This document shows, in pieces, positions 1 to 7,983 of a DNA stretch of 64,000 bases. The DNA is taken from the NCBI RefSeq assembly GCF_001021385.1, contig NZ_CP011773.1, positions 558,001 to 622,000 on the forward strand. The letters are read 5' to 3'. Numbering within the stretch: the first letter of the stretch is position 1; each line of letters begins with the position of its first letter. The DNA is from Mycobacterium sp. EPa45. GTDB lineage: Bacteria > Actinomycetota > Actinomycetes > Mycobacteriales > Mycobacteriaceae. The notes beneath the pieces are model-generated. The model made no database searches and was not told where the DNA came from. It saw only the letters and a program-made list of their open reading frames with translations. Made by a program: the position numbers and the translations under genes.

Positions 1-390
1 CTTGATGGGCGCGGGTGCTTTCGACTGTTGAATCTCATCAATGGCCGCGTTGCCGCGTGCAGCAATTTCACTTAGCTGAGTGCGGAGGTTCTGTGCTGAG
101 CGATGCGTTTGCTCGTATGCCTGCTGATTTATGGCATTTTTTTCGGAGACTGCGCGAGCGCTGGTTTCGCCCGTCTTGAAGGCACCGCGCGCATCATCGG
201 CGGTCATTCCCTCTTGCTCGCCCAGTGGACCGTTCTGAATTGATTGCAATAGGTCTGCATAGCTGTCGAATGAGGTACTAATTGCCCCCCGATTGGCCGC
301 GGCTGTTGTTAGAGTTGTCAGCGACGTGACTCCAGGCCACTGGTGCCCTACAAGCAGTGAAGACCATTCTCCCGGAGGTAGATCACTCAT
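1..390 (-). CDS. N-terminal part of probable ESX/WXG100-type secreted protein (runs off left edge)
   Basis: An open frame starts at the ATG at 388-390 and reads without a stop to base 1, giving 130 residues of a longer protein. It begins MSDLPPGEWSSLL, has HQWPG near residue 15, and is then a helical, Ala/Gln-rich stretch, as in the N-terminal halves of mycobacterial type VII substrates and polymorphic toxins. The ATG overlaps the TGA of the upstream gene (ATGA, 387-390), so the two are probably translationally coupled. I do not recognise a named family and the C-terminal domain that would define its function is outside the window. The ESX assignment is inferred from composition. Confidence 0.5.
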   Translation of the reverse strand, partial: MSDLPPGEWSSLLVGHQWPGVTSLTTLTTAAANRGAISTSFDSYADLLQSIQNGPLGEQEGMTADDARGAFKTGETSARAVSEKNAINQQAYEQTHRSAQNLRTQLSEIAARGNAAIDEIQQSKAPAPIK

Positions 391-926
391 TTGCACGCCT
401 GTTTTATCGCGGCGTCAGCAGAGTCGGCTTGCTTAAAGAAGGGATCAAGTTCCGATTGTGGTGCCTCGCCGAGTTGGTCGATCGCTACGTTCTGGAATGC
501 GCCAGCAGCCGCGCGCACGTGCTCCTGTAGATCACTAGGAGTAGCTGGATACTCTTCGAGAGTTCGCAAGAGAAAGCTGCTGCTTTCGCTTAAGGCCAAA
601 CGCACGTTCACAGCGACCGCAACGATCGCTGTCGGATCCTCGCCCCCGTTCTTCCTCCCCGTCGCGTTGATAGCGCGGTCGGCCTTGCCATAGGCGTCAC
701 ACACAGCCTTCTTCGCGTCAGCAATCTCCTGATCGCTATACGTCTTGGCGGCAGGCGCCTCAGGCTTGGGGATAGGCCGGAACCATGCACCAATGGCAAC
801 CGCGACCGCGATCACCGCAATGACGATGGCAATAATCGTCGGCAACCGCGACGGGCCACCCGAAGACGGAGTCCCCTGCCACCCTGCTGGTCCTGCTGGC
901 CCGGGTCCGTACGGCGCTTGTGACAT
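387..926 (-). CDS. Small single-pass membrane protein, hypothetical
   Basis: The 179-residue protein has a Pro/Gly-rich cytoplasmic N-terminus (residues 1-27), one strong hydrophobic helix (about 29-48, Ile/Val/Ala-rich) and a helical outer domain of about 125 residues with two cysteines (in AVCDAYG and at QACK near the C-terminus) that could form a disulfide. This layout is common in mycobacterial hypotheticals encoded next to ESX-type substrates. Its stop overlaps the start of the downstream gene, so the pair is likely one operon. A role as partner or chaperone of that protein is inference only. Confidence 0.75.
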   Translation of the reverse strand: MSQAPYGPGPAGPAGWQGTPSSGGPSRLPTIIAIVIAVIAVAVAIGAWFRPIPKPEAPAAKTYSDQEIADAKKAVCDAYGKADRAINATGRKNGGEDPTAIVAVAVNVRLALSESSSFLLRTLEEYPATPSDLQEHVRAAAGAFQNVAIDQLGEAPQSELDPFFKQADSADAAIKQACK

Positions 927-1132
927 GTCGGAATCGTATCCCCTGCGTTTGCCGGTCCGCTATTCACCAGCAATGGCAATACCCGCTCCCACCAGCCAGT
1001 ACACGCAGTTCAGGTGCTTCTGGAAGCGATGCCAGATGATCCGAGGGGTCCTCACATCGTTAGCTGGCCCAGACGCAACCGTCACCGAACCTTGACTTGA
1101 CCCATCAGGAACTTCACAGGGACCATGAACCG

Positions 1133-1795
1133 ATGCGCCAAGTCGTCGTCTCGATCTGTGCTGCCTTCAGCGCGGCACTGCTGGCGCTGTCCTCGGCCCC
1201 GCCCAGCCATGCCGAAACCCCGTGGTTCCAAGCCAACGTCGGCAATGCCAGCCAGGTGCTCTCCGTCGTCAGCACCGGCGGATCCACCGCCAAGATGGAC
1301 GTTTGGCAGCGCGGTGCCAACGGCTGGCAGCCCGTCCTGGTTGGCGTCCCCACCCACGTCGGCGCCAACGGAATGGTTCCGCAGTCCCATGACGGCGAAT
1401 CGAAAACTCCCATGGGCATCTTCACCCTCGACTTCGCCTTCGGCACTCAGCCCAACCCCGGCGGTGGCCTCGAGTACGTCCAGGTCACCCGCGACCATTG
1501 GTGGGACGGCGATATGAAGAGCCCGACCTACAACACCATGCAGGTCTGCAAGAAGGCCGACTGCCCGTTCGACACCAACCCGGCCAGCGGTACCGAGAAC
1601 CTCTACATTCCGCAGTACGCCCACGCAATCGTGATGGGCGTCAACAAAGCTCGCGTCCCCGGCAACGGCGGCGCCTTCTTCGTCCACACCACCGACGGCG
1701 GCCCCACCGCGGGATGCGTTTCGCTCGACGACGACACCCTCGTCAAGATCATGCGCTGGCTGCAGCCCGGCGCGCTGATCGCCGTCGCCAAGTAG
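1133..1795 (+). CDS. Exported L,D-transpeptidase-like (YkuD-family) protein
   Basis: I chose the ATG at 1133 (MRQVVVSICAAFSAALLALS) because it directly opens a Sec signal peptide with a likely cut after SHA; the reading frame is open further upstream. The mature protein has the conserved C-terminal motif HTTDGGPTAGCVSL, with His about 185 and Cys about 195 matching the catalytic pair of the YkuD/ErfK family, whose members form or cut L,D-linkages in peptidoglycan. The domain resembles the stand-alone COG3786 type more than mycobacterial LdtA/LdtB, because no Ig-like domains precede it. It probably acts in the cell wall; the substrate is not determined. Confidence 0.8.
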   Translation: MRQVVVSICAAFSAALLALSSAPPSHAETPWFQANVGNASQVLSVVSTGGSTAKMDVWQRGANGWQPVLVGVPTHVGANGMVPQSHDGESKTPMGIFTLDFAFGTQPNPGGGLEYVQVTRDHWWDGDMKSPTYNTMQVCKKADCPFDTNPASGTENLYIPQYAHAIVMGVNKARVPGNGGAFFVHTTDGGPTAGCVSLDDDTLVKIMRWLQPGALIAVAK

Positions 1796-1883
1796 CGCTC
1801 GTCGAGCGTGCGGGTTGTCGGTGGAATCGTCGTTGATCCTCACCGACAAGCCACACGCTCGGCGGTCGGGCCGCGGAAGAGAG

Positions 1884-2366
1884 CTAGGGATTTTTGTTGA
1901 TCGCTTCGCCCGGGGTCGCCTTGAAGTTCAATGCCTCGGTCGACATGGTGATTTCGTAAGTGCGGTCGTATCCGGTCTTGGAAATCTTCCAGCCGTCAGG
2001 GGTTTTGCGGTAGCGGTCGCGGTAGAACGCCGCGCCTTCCAATACGAAATTGAATTCCGGAACGATCACCCGATCCTGCAGGTACCAGATTGCTTCGGCC
2101 TCGTCACCGTCCACGCTGATCTCCGGATGCGTGACCCGGTGCTCGGTGAGCACCCCGGCCGGCATCGACTTACGCATGAACTCGACCAGATCCTTGCGGT
2201 TGGTGAACCGGTGTTCCTCGCCCAGGGAGGAGCCGTAGTCACCGACGATGTCCTCGGTCAGAGTGTCGGCGAAATCGTCCCAATGCTTGGTGTCCAGTGC
2301 CCGCAGATAGCGGTACTTGACCTGCTTGATCGCCTCGATTGCTTCCGCATCAGCCATGCCGGTCAT
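1884..2366 (-). CDS. SnoaL-like / NTF2-fold protein
   Basis: The 160-residue protein has the pattern of SnoaL_4-type NTF2-fold proteins: an N-terminal helix (AIKQVKYRYLRALDTKHWDDF) followed by a strand-rich cone with TEHRVTHPEISVDGDEAEAIWYLQDRV. Such folds serve as dehydratases, isomerases or ligand pockets. The catalytic-type His of TEHRVTHPE is present but the substrate cannot be read. The start is at 2366 (MTGMADAE) or 2357 (MADAE). It is transcribed away from the membrane protein at 2420 across about 50 bases. Confidence 0.75.
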   Translation of the reverse strand: MTGMADAEAIEAIKQVKYRYLRALDTKHWDDFADTLTEDIVGDYGSSLGEEHRFTNRKDLVEFMRKSMPAGVLTEHRVTHPEISVDGDEAEAIWYLQDRVIVPEFNFVLEGAAFYRDRYRKTPDGWKISKTGYDRTYEITMSTEALNFKATPGEAINKNP

Positions 2367-2419
2367 TGCAGCACACCGAATCTGTCGACGGGGGCAGTTG
2401 TCCCGGTGACAATGTCCCC

Positions 2420-3247
2420 ATGGCTGAATCGGATAAGCCCGACGCCACCGTCCCGCGGACCAAGTTCATCGACGGCTTCCTGCGCTCGCCGTTCTCCGGC
2501 ATCGCGCCGTGGATCGTCATGGCCATCATGTCGGGGCCGGGCCGCTTCGGGCAGGCCGCAGCCGCTGCGTTCGCGCTCACCCTCATCGTCATGTGGGCGG
2601 GCAGCCGACGTGGCATCAAGGTGCATTCGCTCGAAGTCTTCGGCGCGGTGGTCTTCGCTGCGTTCGTCGCACTCGGCATCTTCGGCTCCCCGACACTCGT
2701 CACCTGGCTCGAGCTGTGGGCCGGCGAAATCACCAACGGCCTTCTGGCCGCCTACGCGCTAACCACGCTCGCAATCCGCCGGCCCTTCACCATCGCCTAC
2801 GCCCGCGACACCGTTGACCCCGCACACTGGGACAGCCCGCTGTTCATTCGGGTCAACTACGTCCTGAGCGCCGTGTGGGCGGGGGCCTTCCTGATCAACA
2901 CGGCCGTCGGGACTCTCGGCGACGCGGTGCTGCACGACGGCGACAACTTCTGGACCGGGTGGATTGTTCAGCTCGCCGTGACTCTGATCGCCGTTGCGAT
3001 CACCGAGTTCTACCCCGACTACGCACGCGCCAAATTCCTGGCATCCACCGGCGAATCCGAAGACACACCACCATCATTCGGGAAACTTCTCGACTGGCTA
3101 CCCGGTTTCGTGATCGGCATCGGCATCGCCGGCTGGGTCAGCGATTCGTTCTCGGCGGGCGTGGGCATCGCGTTGATCGTCGTCGGCATCGTCGCGGGTG
3201 CCGTCGTGCGAAAACTGTTCCCCGACGAGAAAGAAGAGACGACATGA
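2420..3247 (+). CDS. Multi-pass membrane protein, hypothetical
   Basis: I chose ATG 2420 (MAESDKPDATVPR) over the open frame further upstream because it begins a hydrophilic N-terminus and is separated from the divergent gene. The 275-residue protein has about seven hydrophobic segments, with a charged loop (YARDTVDPAHWDSP) in the middle and a short Lys/Glu tail. No transporter signature is visible. The last codons overlap the next gene in an ATGA (3244-3247), so it is probably translated together with the WrbA-type oxidoreductase. A redox-linked membrane role is inference from that pairing. Confidence 0.8.
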   Translation: MAESDKPDATVPRTKFIDGFLRSPFSGIAPWIVMAIMSGPGRFGQAAAAAFALTLIVMWAGSRRGIKVHSLEVFGAVVFAAFVALGIFGSPTLVTWLELWAGEITNGLLAAYALTTLAIRRPFTIAYARDTVDPAHWDSPLFIRVNYVLSAVWAGAFLINTAVGTLGDAVLHDGDNFWTGWIVQLAVTLIAVAITEFYPDYARAKFLASTGESEDTPPSFGKLLDWLPGFVIGIGIAGWVSDSFSAGVGIALIVVGIVAGAVVRKLFPDEKEETT

Positions 3248-3846
3248 CAAAGCTCGCGGTCATCTACTACTCGGCCACCGGCCACGGCACCGCGATGGCC
3301 AGCAGAGTCGTTGCGGCCGCTGAATCAGCGGGTGCCGAGGTGCGTCTTCGGCACATCGCCGAGACCCGCGACCCGGCATCCTTCGCTCAGAACCCGGCGT
3401 GGACGGCCAACTACGAAACGACGAAGGACAAACCTGCTGCGTCCGGCGACGATATCGTCTGGGCCGACGCAGTCATTTTCGGGACTCCCACCCGATTCGG
3501 TTCTCCCGCAGCGCAATTCCGCACGTTCATCGACTCGTTGGGCGGTTTGTGGGCGCAGGGCAAGCTCGCTGACAAGGTCTACGCGGCGTTCACGTCCTCA
3601 CAAACCGCCCACGGTGGGCAAGAGACCACCCTGCTCGCCCTGTACATCACGCTGATGCACTTCGGTGGCATCCTCGTGCCGCCGGGTTACACCGATCCGG
3701 TGAAGTTCGGCGACGGCAACCCCTACGGAGTCAGTCACATCACCGGTCCGGAGAACAAGAACGAGATCAACGAGGCAACAGAGGCCGCACTCGACCATCT
3801 TGCCCGTCGCGTGGTCAGTGTCGCTGGGCGCCTGCAGGGAAGTTAG
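3244..3846 (+). CDS. wrbA: WrbA-type NAD(P)H:quinone oxidoreductase (flavodoxin-like)
   Basis: The 200-residue protein starts TKLAVIYYSATGHGTAMA, the FMN-phosphate loop of the flavodoxin-like WrbA family. It continues with FGTPTRFGSPAAQFRTFID and FTSSQTAHGGQETTLL, both strong WrbA signatures, and its length is typical of the family (about 200 aa). WrbA enzymes reduce quinones by two electrons with NAD(P)H, limiting semiquinone and ROS formation. It is coupled by an ATGA overlap to the upstream membrane protein. Its TAG overlaps the stop of the convergent 47-aa gene by three bases. Confidence 0.88.
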   Translation: MTKLAVIYYSATGHGTAMASRVVAAAESAGAEVRLRHIAETRDPASFAQNPAWTANYETTKDKPAASGDDIVWADAVIFGTPTRFGSPAAQFRTFIDSLGGLWAQGKLADKVYAAFTSSQTAHGGQETTLLALYITLMHFGGILVPPGYTDPVKFGDGNPYGVSHITGPENKNEINEATEAALDHLARRVVSVAGRLQGS

Positions 3847-3986
3847 TCGAGCCCGGCCTCGTAGCGCTGAGCGATGGCCACGAGCTCCTCGCGAACCGTC
3901 GACTGGGGCAACGCGTTGATCCGGGCATACAGACGGCGTCGCCGCATGGACCGCTTCATATCGTCGCGAAACTGGGCGATGGACAT
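3843..3986 (-). CDS. Small basic protein of 47 residues
   Basis: A short frame from ATG 3984-3986 to TAA at 3843-3845 encodes a protein beginning MSIAQFRDDMKRSMRRRRLY and ending in a helix rich in Glu/Ala (REELVAIAQRYEAGLD). A good Shine-Dalgarno (GAGGAG) lies about 10 bases upstream. The coding-like amino-acid composition, the RBS and the neat convergent stop overlap with wrbA argue that it is real. The Arg-rich stretch (residues 11-18) suggests nucleic-acid or ribosome contact, but the family is unknown to me. Confidence 0.65.
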   Translation of the reverse strand: MSIAQFRDDMKRSMRRRRLYARINALPQSTVREELVAIAQRYEAGLD

Positions 3987-4006
3987 ACTTTTTCAACTCC
4001 TCGATG

Positions 4007-4026
4007 ACCCCCGGGTCTGCGGGGGT
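4007..4026. other. GC-rich hairpin upstream of the 47-aa gene
   Basis: ACCCCCG (4007-4013) pairs with CGGGGGT (4020-4026) around a six-base loop, followed on the plus strand by GTTT. It could terminate plus-strand transcripts coming from wrbA, or act in the 5' leader of the 47-aa gene, whose RBS lies about 10 bases away. The region 3987-4196 holds no other feature that I can support. Confidence 0.35.
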
Positions 4027-4196
4027 GTTTGCTACTGACGTTCGCTATGCAGGGATCGCCTACATTTGGGGAACGCTTTGATGGTCCTTGTTAATTTCAC
4101 GTAAATCAACTTTGACCATATGAGATTGGCAACAGTGGGCGTGGGACGGTGTGGCGCCGCGCACGATGGTCGCCCAGGTGTGACGGAGTTCGCTGT

Positions 4197-4790
4197 TCAG
4201 CCCTGCAGATACCGCGTGACCATGTCGACCAGGAGCCGACGTTCCCGCTCCCACTCCAGGTGCGAGTCGACGATCATCTCGACCAGCACCATGCCGCGCA
4301 GCGACGACCAGATCACTTCGGCCACTCCCGGATCATCGGAGATCAGTCGCCCCAGTTGATTGATCGCGGTGTTGATCTCCATCAGGTGTCGTTTGGCGGC
4401 ATCGCCATGGGTGCCGCGGGTGGCCCGCAGAATCTCGAACGCCGCCAACGACGTCGGGCTGCTGTAGCAGCGGAACGCCGTCTCGACGACGACCTCGATC
4501 CGCTCCCGCAAGCCGAGGTCCGCGACGTCGGCCTCACCGAGGCTCTTCAGTAACCCGGCCACGCCTTCGTCGACCACTGCCATGAGCAGACCGTTGCGGT
4601 CGCCGAAGTGGTACTGGATCACGCCCCAGGTGACCCCTGCGCGCTCCGCGACATGCTTGGCCGTCGCAGCCTGAAATCCCTCTTCAACCACGCAGCGGAC
4701 GGTCTCGTCGATGATCAGCGCGCGGGTGTCGTTTCCGCGCTTGCGCGGCGCATGGGTCTGCCGCGTGGGAGGAGTGCCCAGCGATTTCAC
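4197..4790 (-). CDS. TetR-family transcriptional regulator
   Basis: The N-terminal HTH is typical: TRALIIDETVRCVVEEGFQAATAKHVAERAGVTWGVIQYHFGDRNGLL, with the recognition helix at GVTWGVIQYHF. The all-helical C-terminal domain is the ligand and dimerisation part. The frame can start at a TTG at 4817, but that would lie inside the promoter of the divergent gene. I prefer the GTG at 4790 (VKSLGTPPTRQ), giving 197 residues, which could be leaderless. Divergence from the 4831 gene across a very short AT-rich gap suggests it controls that unit and itself. The ligand is unknown. Confidence 0.82.
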   Translation of the reverse strand: MKSLGTPPTRQTHAPRKRGNDTRALIIDETVRCVVEEGFQAATAKHVAERAGVTWGVIQYHFGDRNGLLMAVVDEGVAGLLKSLGEADVADLGLRERIEVVVETAFRCYSSPTSLAAFEILRATRGTHGDAAKRHLMEINTAINQLGRLISDDPGVAEVIWSSLRGMVLVEMIVDSHLEWERERRLLVDMVTRYLQG

Positions 4791-4794
4791 ATTG

Positions 4795-4824
4795 TTGACT
4801 TTATAACATTGAGCCAACTATGTT
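4795..4824 (+). promoter_or_regulatory. SigA-type promoter giving a leaderless mRNA
   Basis: A -35 TTGACT at 4795-4800, an 18-base spacer and a -10 TATGTT at 4819-4824 are followed by only six bases before the ATG at 4831. Transcription would therefore start at or next to the ATG, a common arrangement in mycobacteria. The short AT-rich gap (ACATTGTTGACTTTATAACA) is the natural place for the divergent TetR protein to bind; only a weak TGTT/AACA dyad is visible. Confidence 0.6.
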
Positions 4825-4830
4825 TCGCGT

Positions 4831-6066
4831 ATGAGCCAGCCCCTCAGCCGTTATGCCCAGTTGTCCCGGGCCGAACTTGCCACCCTGGTGCCCGAGCTTC
4901 TGTTGATCGGCCAGCTGATCGACCGTTCCGGGATGGCCTGGTGCATTCAGTCGTTCGGCCGGCCCGAGATGCTGCAGATCGCCATCGAGGAGTGGGCCGG
5001 CGCCAGCCCGATCTACACCAGGCGCATGCAGAAGGCCCTGAAGTACGAGGGCACCGACATCTTCACCATCTTCAAGGGGCTCCAGCTCGACATCGGTGCC
5101 CCGCCGCAGTTCATGGACTTCCGCTACACCGTTCACGACCGCTGGCACGGCGAATTCCACCTCGACCACTGCGGAGCCCTGCTCGACGTCGAGCCGATGG
5201 GCCCCGAATACGTCAAGGGCATGTGCCACGACATCGAGGACCCCACCTTCGACGCCACCGCCGTCGCCACCAACGCCAAAGCGCAGGTGCGTCCCATCCA
5301 CCGGCCGCCGCGCACCCCCGCCGACCGCCATCCGCACTGCGCGTGGACCGTCATCATCGACGAGTCGTATCCGGAGGTATCCGGCATCCCGGCACTGGAC
5401 ATCGTGGCCAAGACCAAAGCCGCCAACTGGGAGCTTGCCCCCATCGATCCGAATGATGAAGGCCAAGCGGACTATTCGGGAGCGCTGCTATCCGACGTCG
5501 ACTTCGGCGCATTTTCGCATTCCGCGCTGGTGCGCATCGCCGACGAGGTGGTGCTGCAGATGCACCTGCTGAACCTCTCGTTCGGCATCGCCGTGCGCGC
5601 CCGCGCCAGTGACAACATCGACCTGGCCACCGACATCTGCACCAAACAACTCACCGGCATCGCCGGCGTTGCGGCGGAGCGGATTCAGCGAGCCCTCAAG
5701 CTGCCCAACGACTTTGACGGCCTGGCCAAGGTCCTCGAACTGCACCCGTTGTTCAACCCGGCCGGCTATGTCGTTGCCGAGGTGGAGGGTGGCCGGCTGC
5801 ACGTGCATCCGTCGCCGTCGCACGACGACCGGTCGTGGATCTCGTTGTGCTCCCCGGCGTCCTCGGCGCCGCTGCAGGCCATCGCCACCGCTGTAGATCC
5901 ATACATTGCGGTCCGTATCTCCGGCACCGACACCGAGTGGACCGCCGAGTTCGAGAAGACCGAGACCGCCACGAAGGATTCGCCGGAGGTTGAGGTCACC
6001 AAGTTCAGCAAGGGCGTCACCTTCGAGTTCGAAGAGCGGCGATCGCTTCCCCTGACGGTGGTGTAG
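4831..6066 (+). CDS. Conserved hypothetical protein, two-domain, TetR-controlled
   Basis: The 411-residue soluble protein has no signal or membrane segment. Its central part (about residues 85-185) contains FHLDHCGALLDVEPMGPEYVKGMCHDIEDPTFD, with a DHC and a later C-H-D that faintly recall L-2-amino-thiazoline-4-carboxylate hydrolase-like domains; this is a weak resemblance only. It is followed three bases later by a DapB-like oxidoreductase on the same strand, so the two probably work in one pathway. The start ATG sits right at the predicted transcription start. Confidence 0.7.
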   Translation: MSQPLSRYAQLSRAELATLVPELLLIGQLIDRSGMAWCIQSFGRPEMLQIAIEEWAGASPIYTRRMQKALKYEGTDIFTIFKGLQLDIGAPPQFMDFRYTVHDRWHGEFHLDHCGALLDVEPMGPEYVKGMCHDIEDPTFDATAVATNAKAQVRPIHRPPRTPADRHPHCAWTVIIDESYPEVSGIPALDIVAKTKAANWELAPIDPNDEGQADYSGALLSDVDFGAFSHSALVRIADEVVLQMHLLNLSFGIAVRARASDNIDLATDICTKQLTGIAGVAAERIQRALKLPNDFDGLAKVLELHPLFNPAGYVVAEVEGGRLHVHPSPSHDDRSWISLCSPASSAPLQAIATAVDPYIAVRISGTDTEWTAEFEKTETATKDSPEVEVTKFSKGVTFEFEERRSLPLTVV

Positions 6067-6069
6067 CGG

Positions 6070-7110
6070 GTGGCCTACCGCGTGGTGCAATGGGGCACCG
6101 GAGCGGTGGGGGTCGAAGCCATCCGCGGCATCCTGGACCATCCGGACCTGGAACTGGTTGGCGTCAAAGTCTATTCAGAGGCGAAGGCCGGGAACGACGC
6201 CGGTGTGCTGGCCGGGCGGGATCCGATCGGCGTCCCGGCGGCGCTCGACGTCGACACCGCTGACGTCGACGCGGTCGTGTACGCGCCGCGCCATCCGTCG
6301 GTCGACGACGCCGTCGCGATCCTGGCCTCCGGCGCCAATCTGGTCACCACCGCCTTCGCGTTCCACCCCGCGCGGATGGCGGCGGCCGATCGCAACCGGC
6401 TTCAGCGGGCCTGCGCGCAGGGCAACAGCTCGCTGCACGGCACCGGGCTGAACCCCGGCAACCTCGGTGTGGTCGTGCCGTTGGCCCTGACCGGGATGTC
6501 GCGGACGATCGAGCATGTCAAGGTGCAGGAGCGCGCCGACTGGTCGGTCTACGACAGCACCGAAATCACGTTCGACCAAATGCACTTCGGCAGCCCGCCC
6601 GACGAGGTCGATGCTCAGACCGAAGGTCTGCGGTTCACCAGTCAGCTTTTCCAGGAACAAGTTTGGCTTCTCGGCGATGCGCTGGGCCTGAGCGTCGACG
6701 AGGTCATCACCGAGCTGGAAGTGATTCCCGCCAGCGCTGATCGCGCCGTGTGTGGCCGAACCCTGCGCGCCGGCACCGTCGCCGGTCAGCACTGGCAGTG
6801 GACGGGCCGACGCGACGGCATCCCGGTCGTTGAGGTCGAAACCCTGTGGACGGTAGGCGAACCGCAACCGAAGCATTGGCCGACGCCGCAGCACGGGTGG
6901 ACCGTCACCATCGAAGGAACCCCGTCGATGCAGGCACATCTGATGACGCTGGCCAGCTTTCGCCGCGACGTATCGCTAGACGAGCATGTTCGGTCAGCCA
7001 GCGTGGCGACTGCGATGCAGGCTGTGAACGCCGTTGGTGCTGTGTGCGACGCTGCTGCGGGCTTCGTCACGATGGCGGACCTGCCGTTGAGTCTTTACCG
7101 CGGACGCTGA
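6070..7110 (+). CDS. DapB-like NAD(P)H-dependent oxidoreductase
   Basis: The GTG at 6070 follows the previous stop by three bases. The 346-residue product begins AYRVVQWGTGAVGVEAIRGI, a Rossmann loop GTGAVG as in dihydrodipicolinate reductase and amine-dehydrogenase-like proteins. YAPRHPSVDDAVAILASGANLVTTAF follows the DapB N-domain pattern, but the length and C-terminal half differ from true DapB (about 245 aa). It probably reduces or oxidises a small amine or acid substrate together with the 4831 product. Its 3' end is overlapped for 117 bases by a convergent gene. Confidence 0.75.
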   Translation: MAYRVVQWGTGAVGVEAIRGILDHPDLELVGVKVYSEAKAGNDAGVLAGRDPIGVPAALDVDTADVDAVVYAPRHPSVDDAVAILASGANLVTTAFAFHPARMAAADRNRLQRACAQGNSSLHGTGLNPGNLGVVVPLALTGMSRTIEHVKVQERADWSVYDSTEITFDQMHFGSPPDEVDAQTEGLRFTSQLFQEQVWLLGDALGLSVDEVITELEVIPASADRAVCGRTLRAGTVAGQHWQWTGRRDGIPVVEVETLWTVGEPQPKHWPTPQHGWTVTIEGTPSMQAHLMTLASFRRDVSLDEHVRSASVATAMQAVNAVGAVCDAAAGFVTMADLPLSLYRGR

Positions 7111-7908
7111 GACCGGTTGTCCTGCAGCGGCTCTGATATTGGTGACGGCGGTATTCACCGCTGTGGACACCTGGCCGTGTACCACGTTGAGCACCGAGCG
7201 GGCCTGGGTGATCCCAGCAGCGAGTGCGGTGCGCACGTTGCCGGTGCTCGCAAGCGTCGTCGCCGCGGCGTTGGCGGTCTGAACGATGCCTAGCAGCAGC
7301 GTCTCGCCGGCTTGGAAGGCCACCGCGGAGGCCACATTGATGCCCTCGACAATGGTCACCTGCAGAAGACCATGTGCCCCGGTCGGAACCGTCGGCTGTC
7401 CAGGCGGTTGGTTCAGCGCCTCGAGGATCTTGTCGCGCGCCGCACCGGGCGTCGTCTGGCCAGACAGCACATCCATCGTCTGCACGACAGCGACCTCCAG
7501 GGTGTCCTGTGCCTTGGGTAAAACAAGACTGAGGTCGTTGCCGATGATCTTCTCCACGGCGGTATCGGCCGGCATCGTCACCGCTGCGGCCGCCGCGCCG
7601 AGCGCCCCGGCGAAATTACCGGTCTGCAAGAGGCTTTGGACGAACACGGCCGGAGCCTCGGCAACACCGAGCGGAACTGTCACCGCGCCCTGCGCGATGA
7701 ACGGGCAGATCAGGCTGCAGAACGTCAACTGATTGCGCAGGAACGCCAGGGGTATAGCCCCGATCGGGGCGGCGGTCAGTTCGATGTCGGGCACGGCGAC
7801 GTTGGCGATACGGACTTCGACCGGCGGCGCCAGCGGGGCGATCGAGATCGCGACCATTGCGGTGGCCGCGGTGCTGCTGAGGAGACGGGTTCGCACGGAC
7901 GCAGACAT
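6994..7908 (-). CDS. Exported hypothetical protein (mycobacterial)
   Basis: The 304-residue protein opens with a signal-like segment (VRTRLLSSTAATAMVAISIAPLA) and then an Ala/Thr/Val-rich helical body of a kind common among exported mycobacterial proteins of unknown function. A short cysteine pair occurs at FCSLICPF. The last roughly 37 residues are Arg/His/Ser-rich and lie antisense to the end of the 6070 gene, so they may be a read-through extension rather than a selected domain. No catalytic motif is seen. Confidence 0.7.
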   Translation of the reverse strand: MSASVRTRLLSSTAATAMVAISIAPLAPPVEVRIANVAVPDIELTAAPIGAIPLAFLRNQLTFCSLICPFIAQGAVTVPLGVAEAPAVFVQSLLQTGNFAGALGAAAAAVTMPADTAVEKIIGNDLSLVLPKAQDTLEVAVVQTMDVLSGQTTPGAARDKILEALNQPPGQPTVPTGAHGLLQVTIVEGINVASAVAFQAGETLLLGIVQTANAAATTLASTGNVRTALAAGITQARSVLNVVHGQVSTAVNTAVTNIRAAAGQPVSASAVKTQRQVRHRDEARSSVAHSTNGVHSLHRSRHAG

Positions 7909-7983
7909 AGTCGGGACACGGTTTCGCCGTCCGCGAAGTTCACCTGGTCGACGGGACGGCGATCTGCGCGCACACTGGCAACC

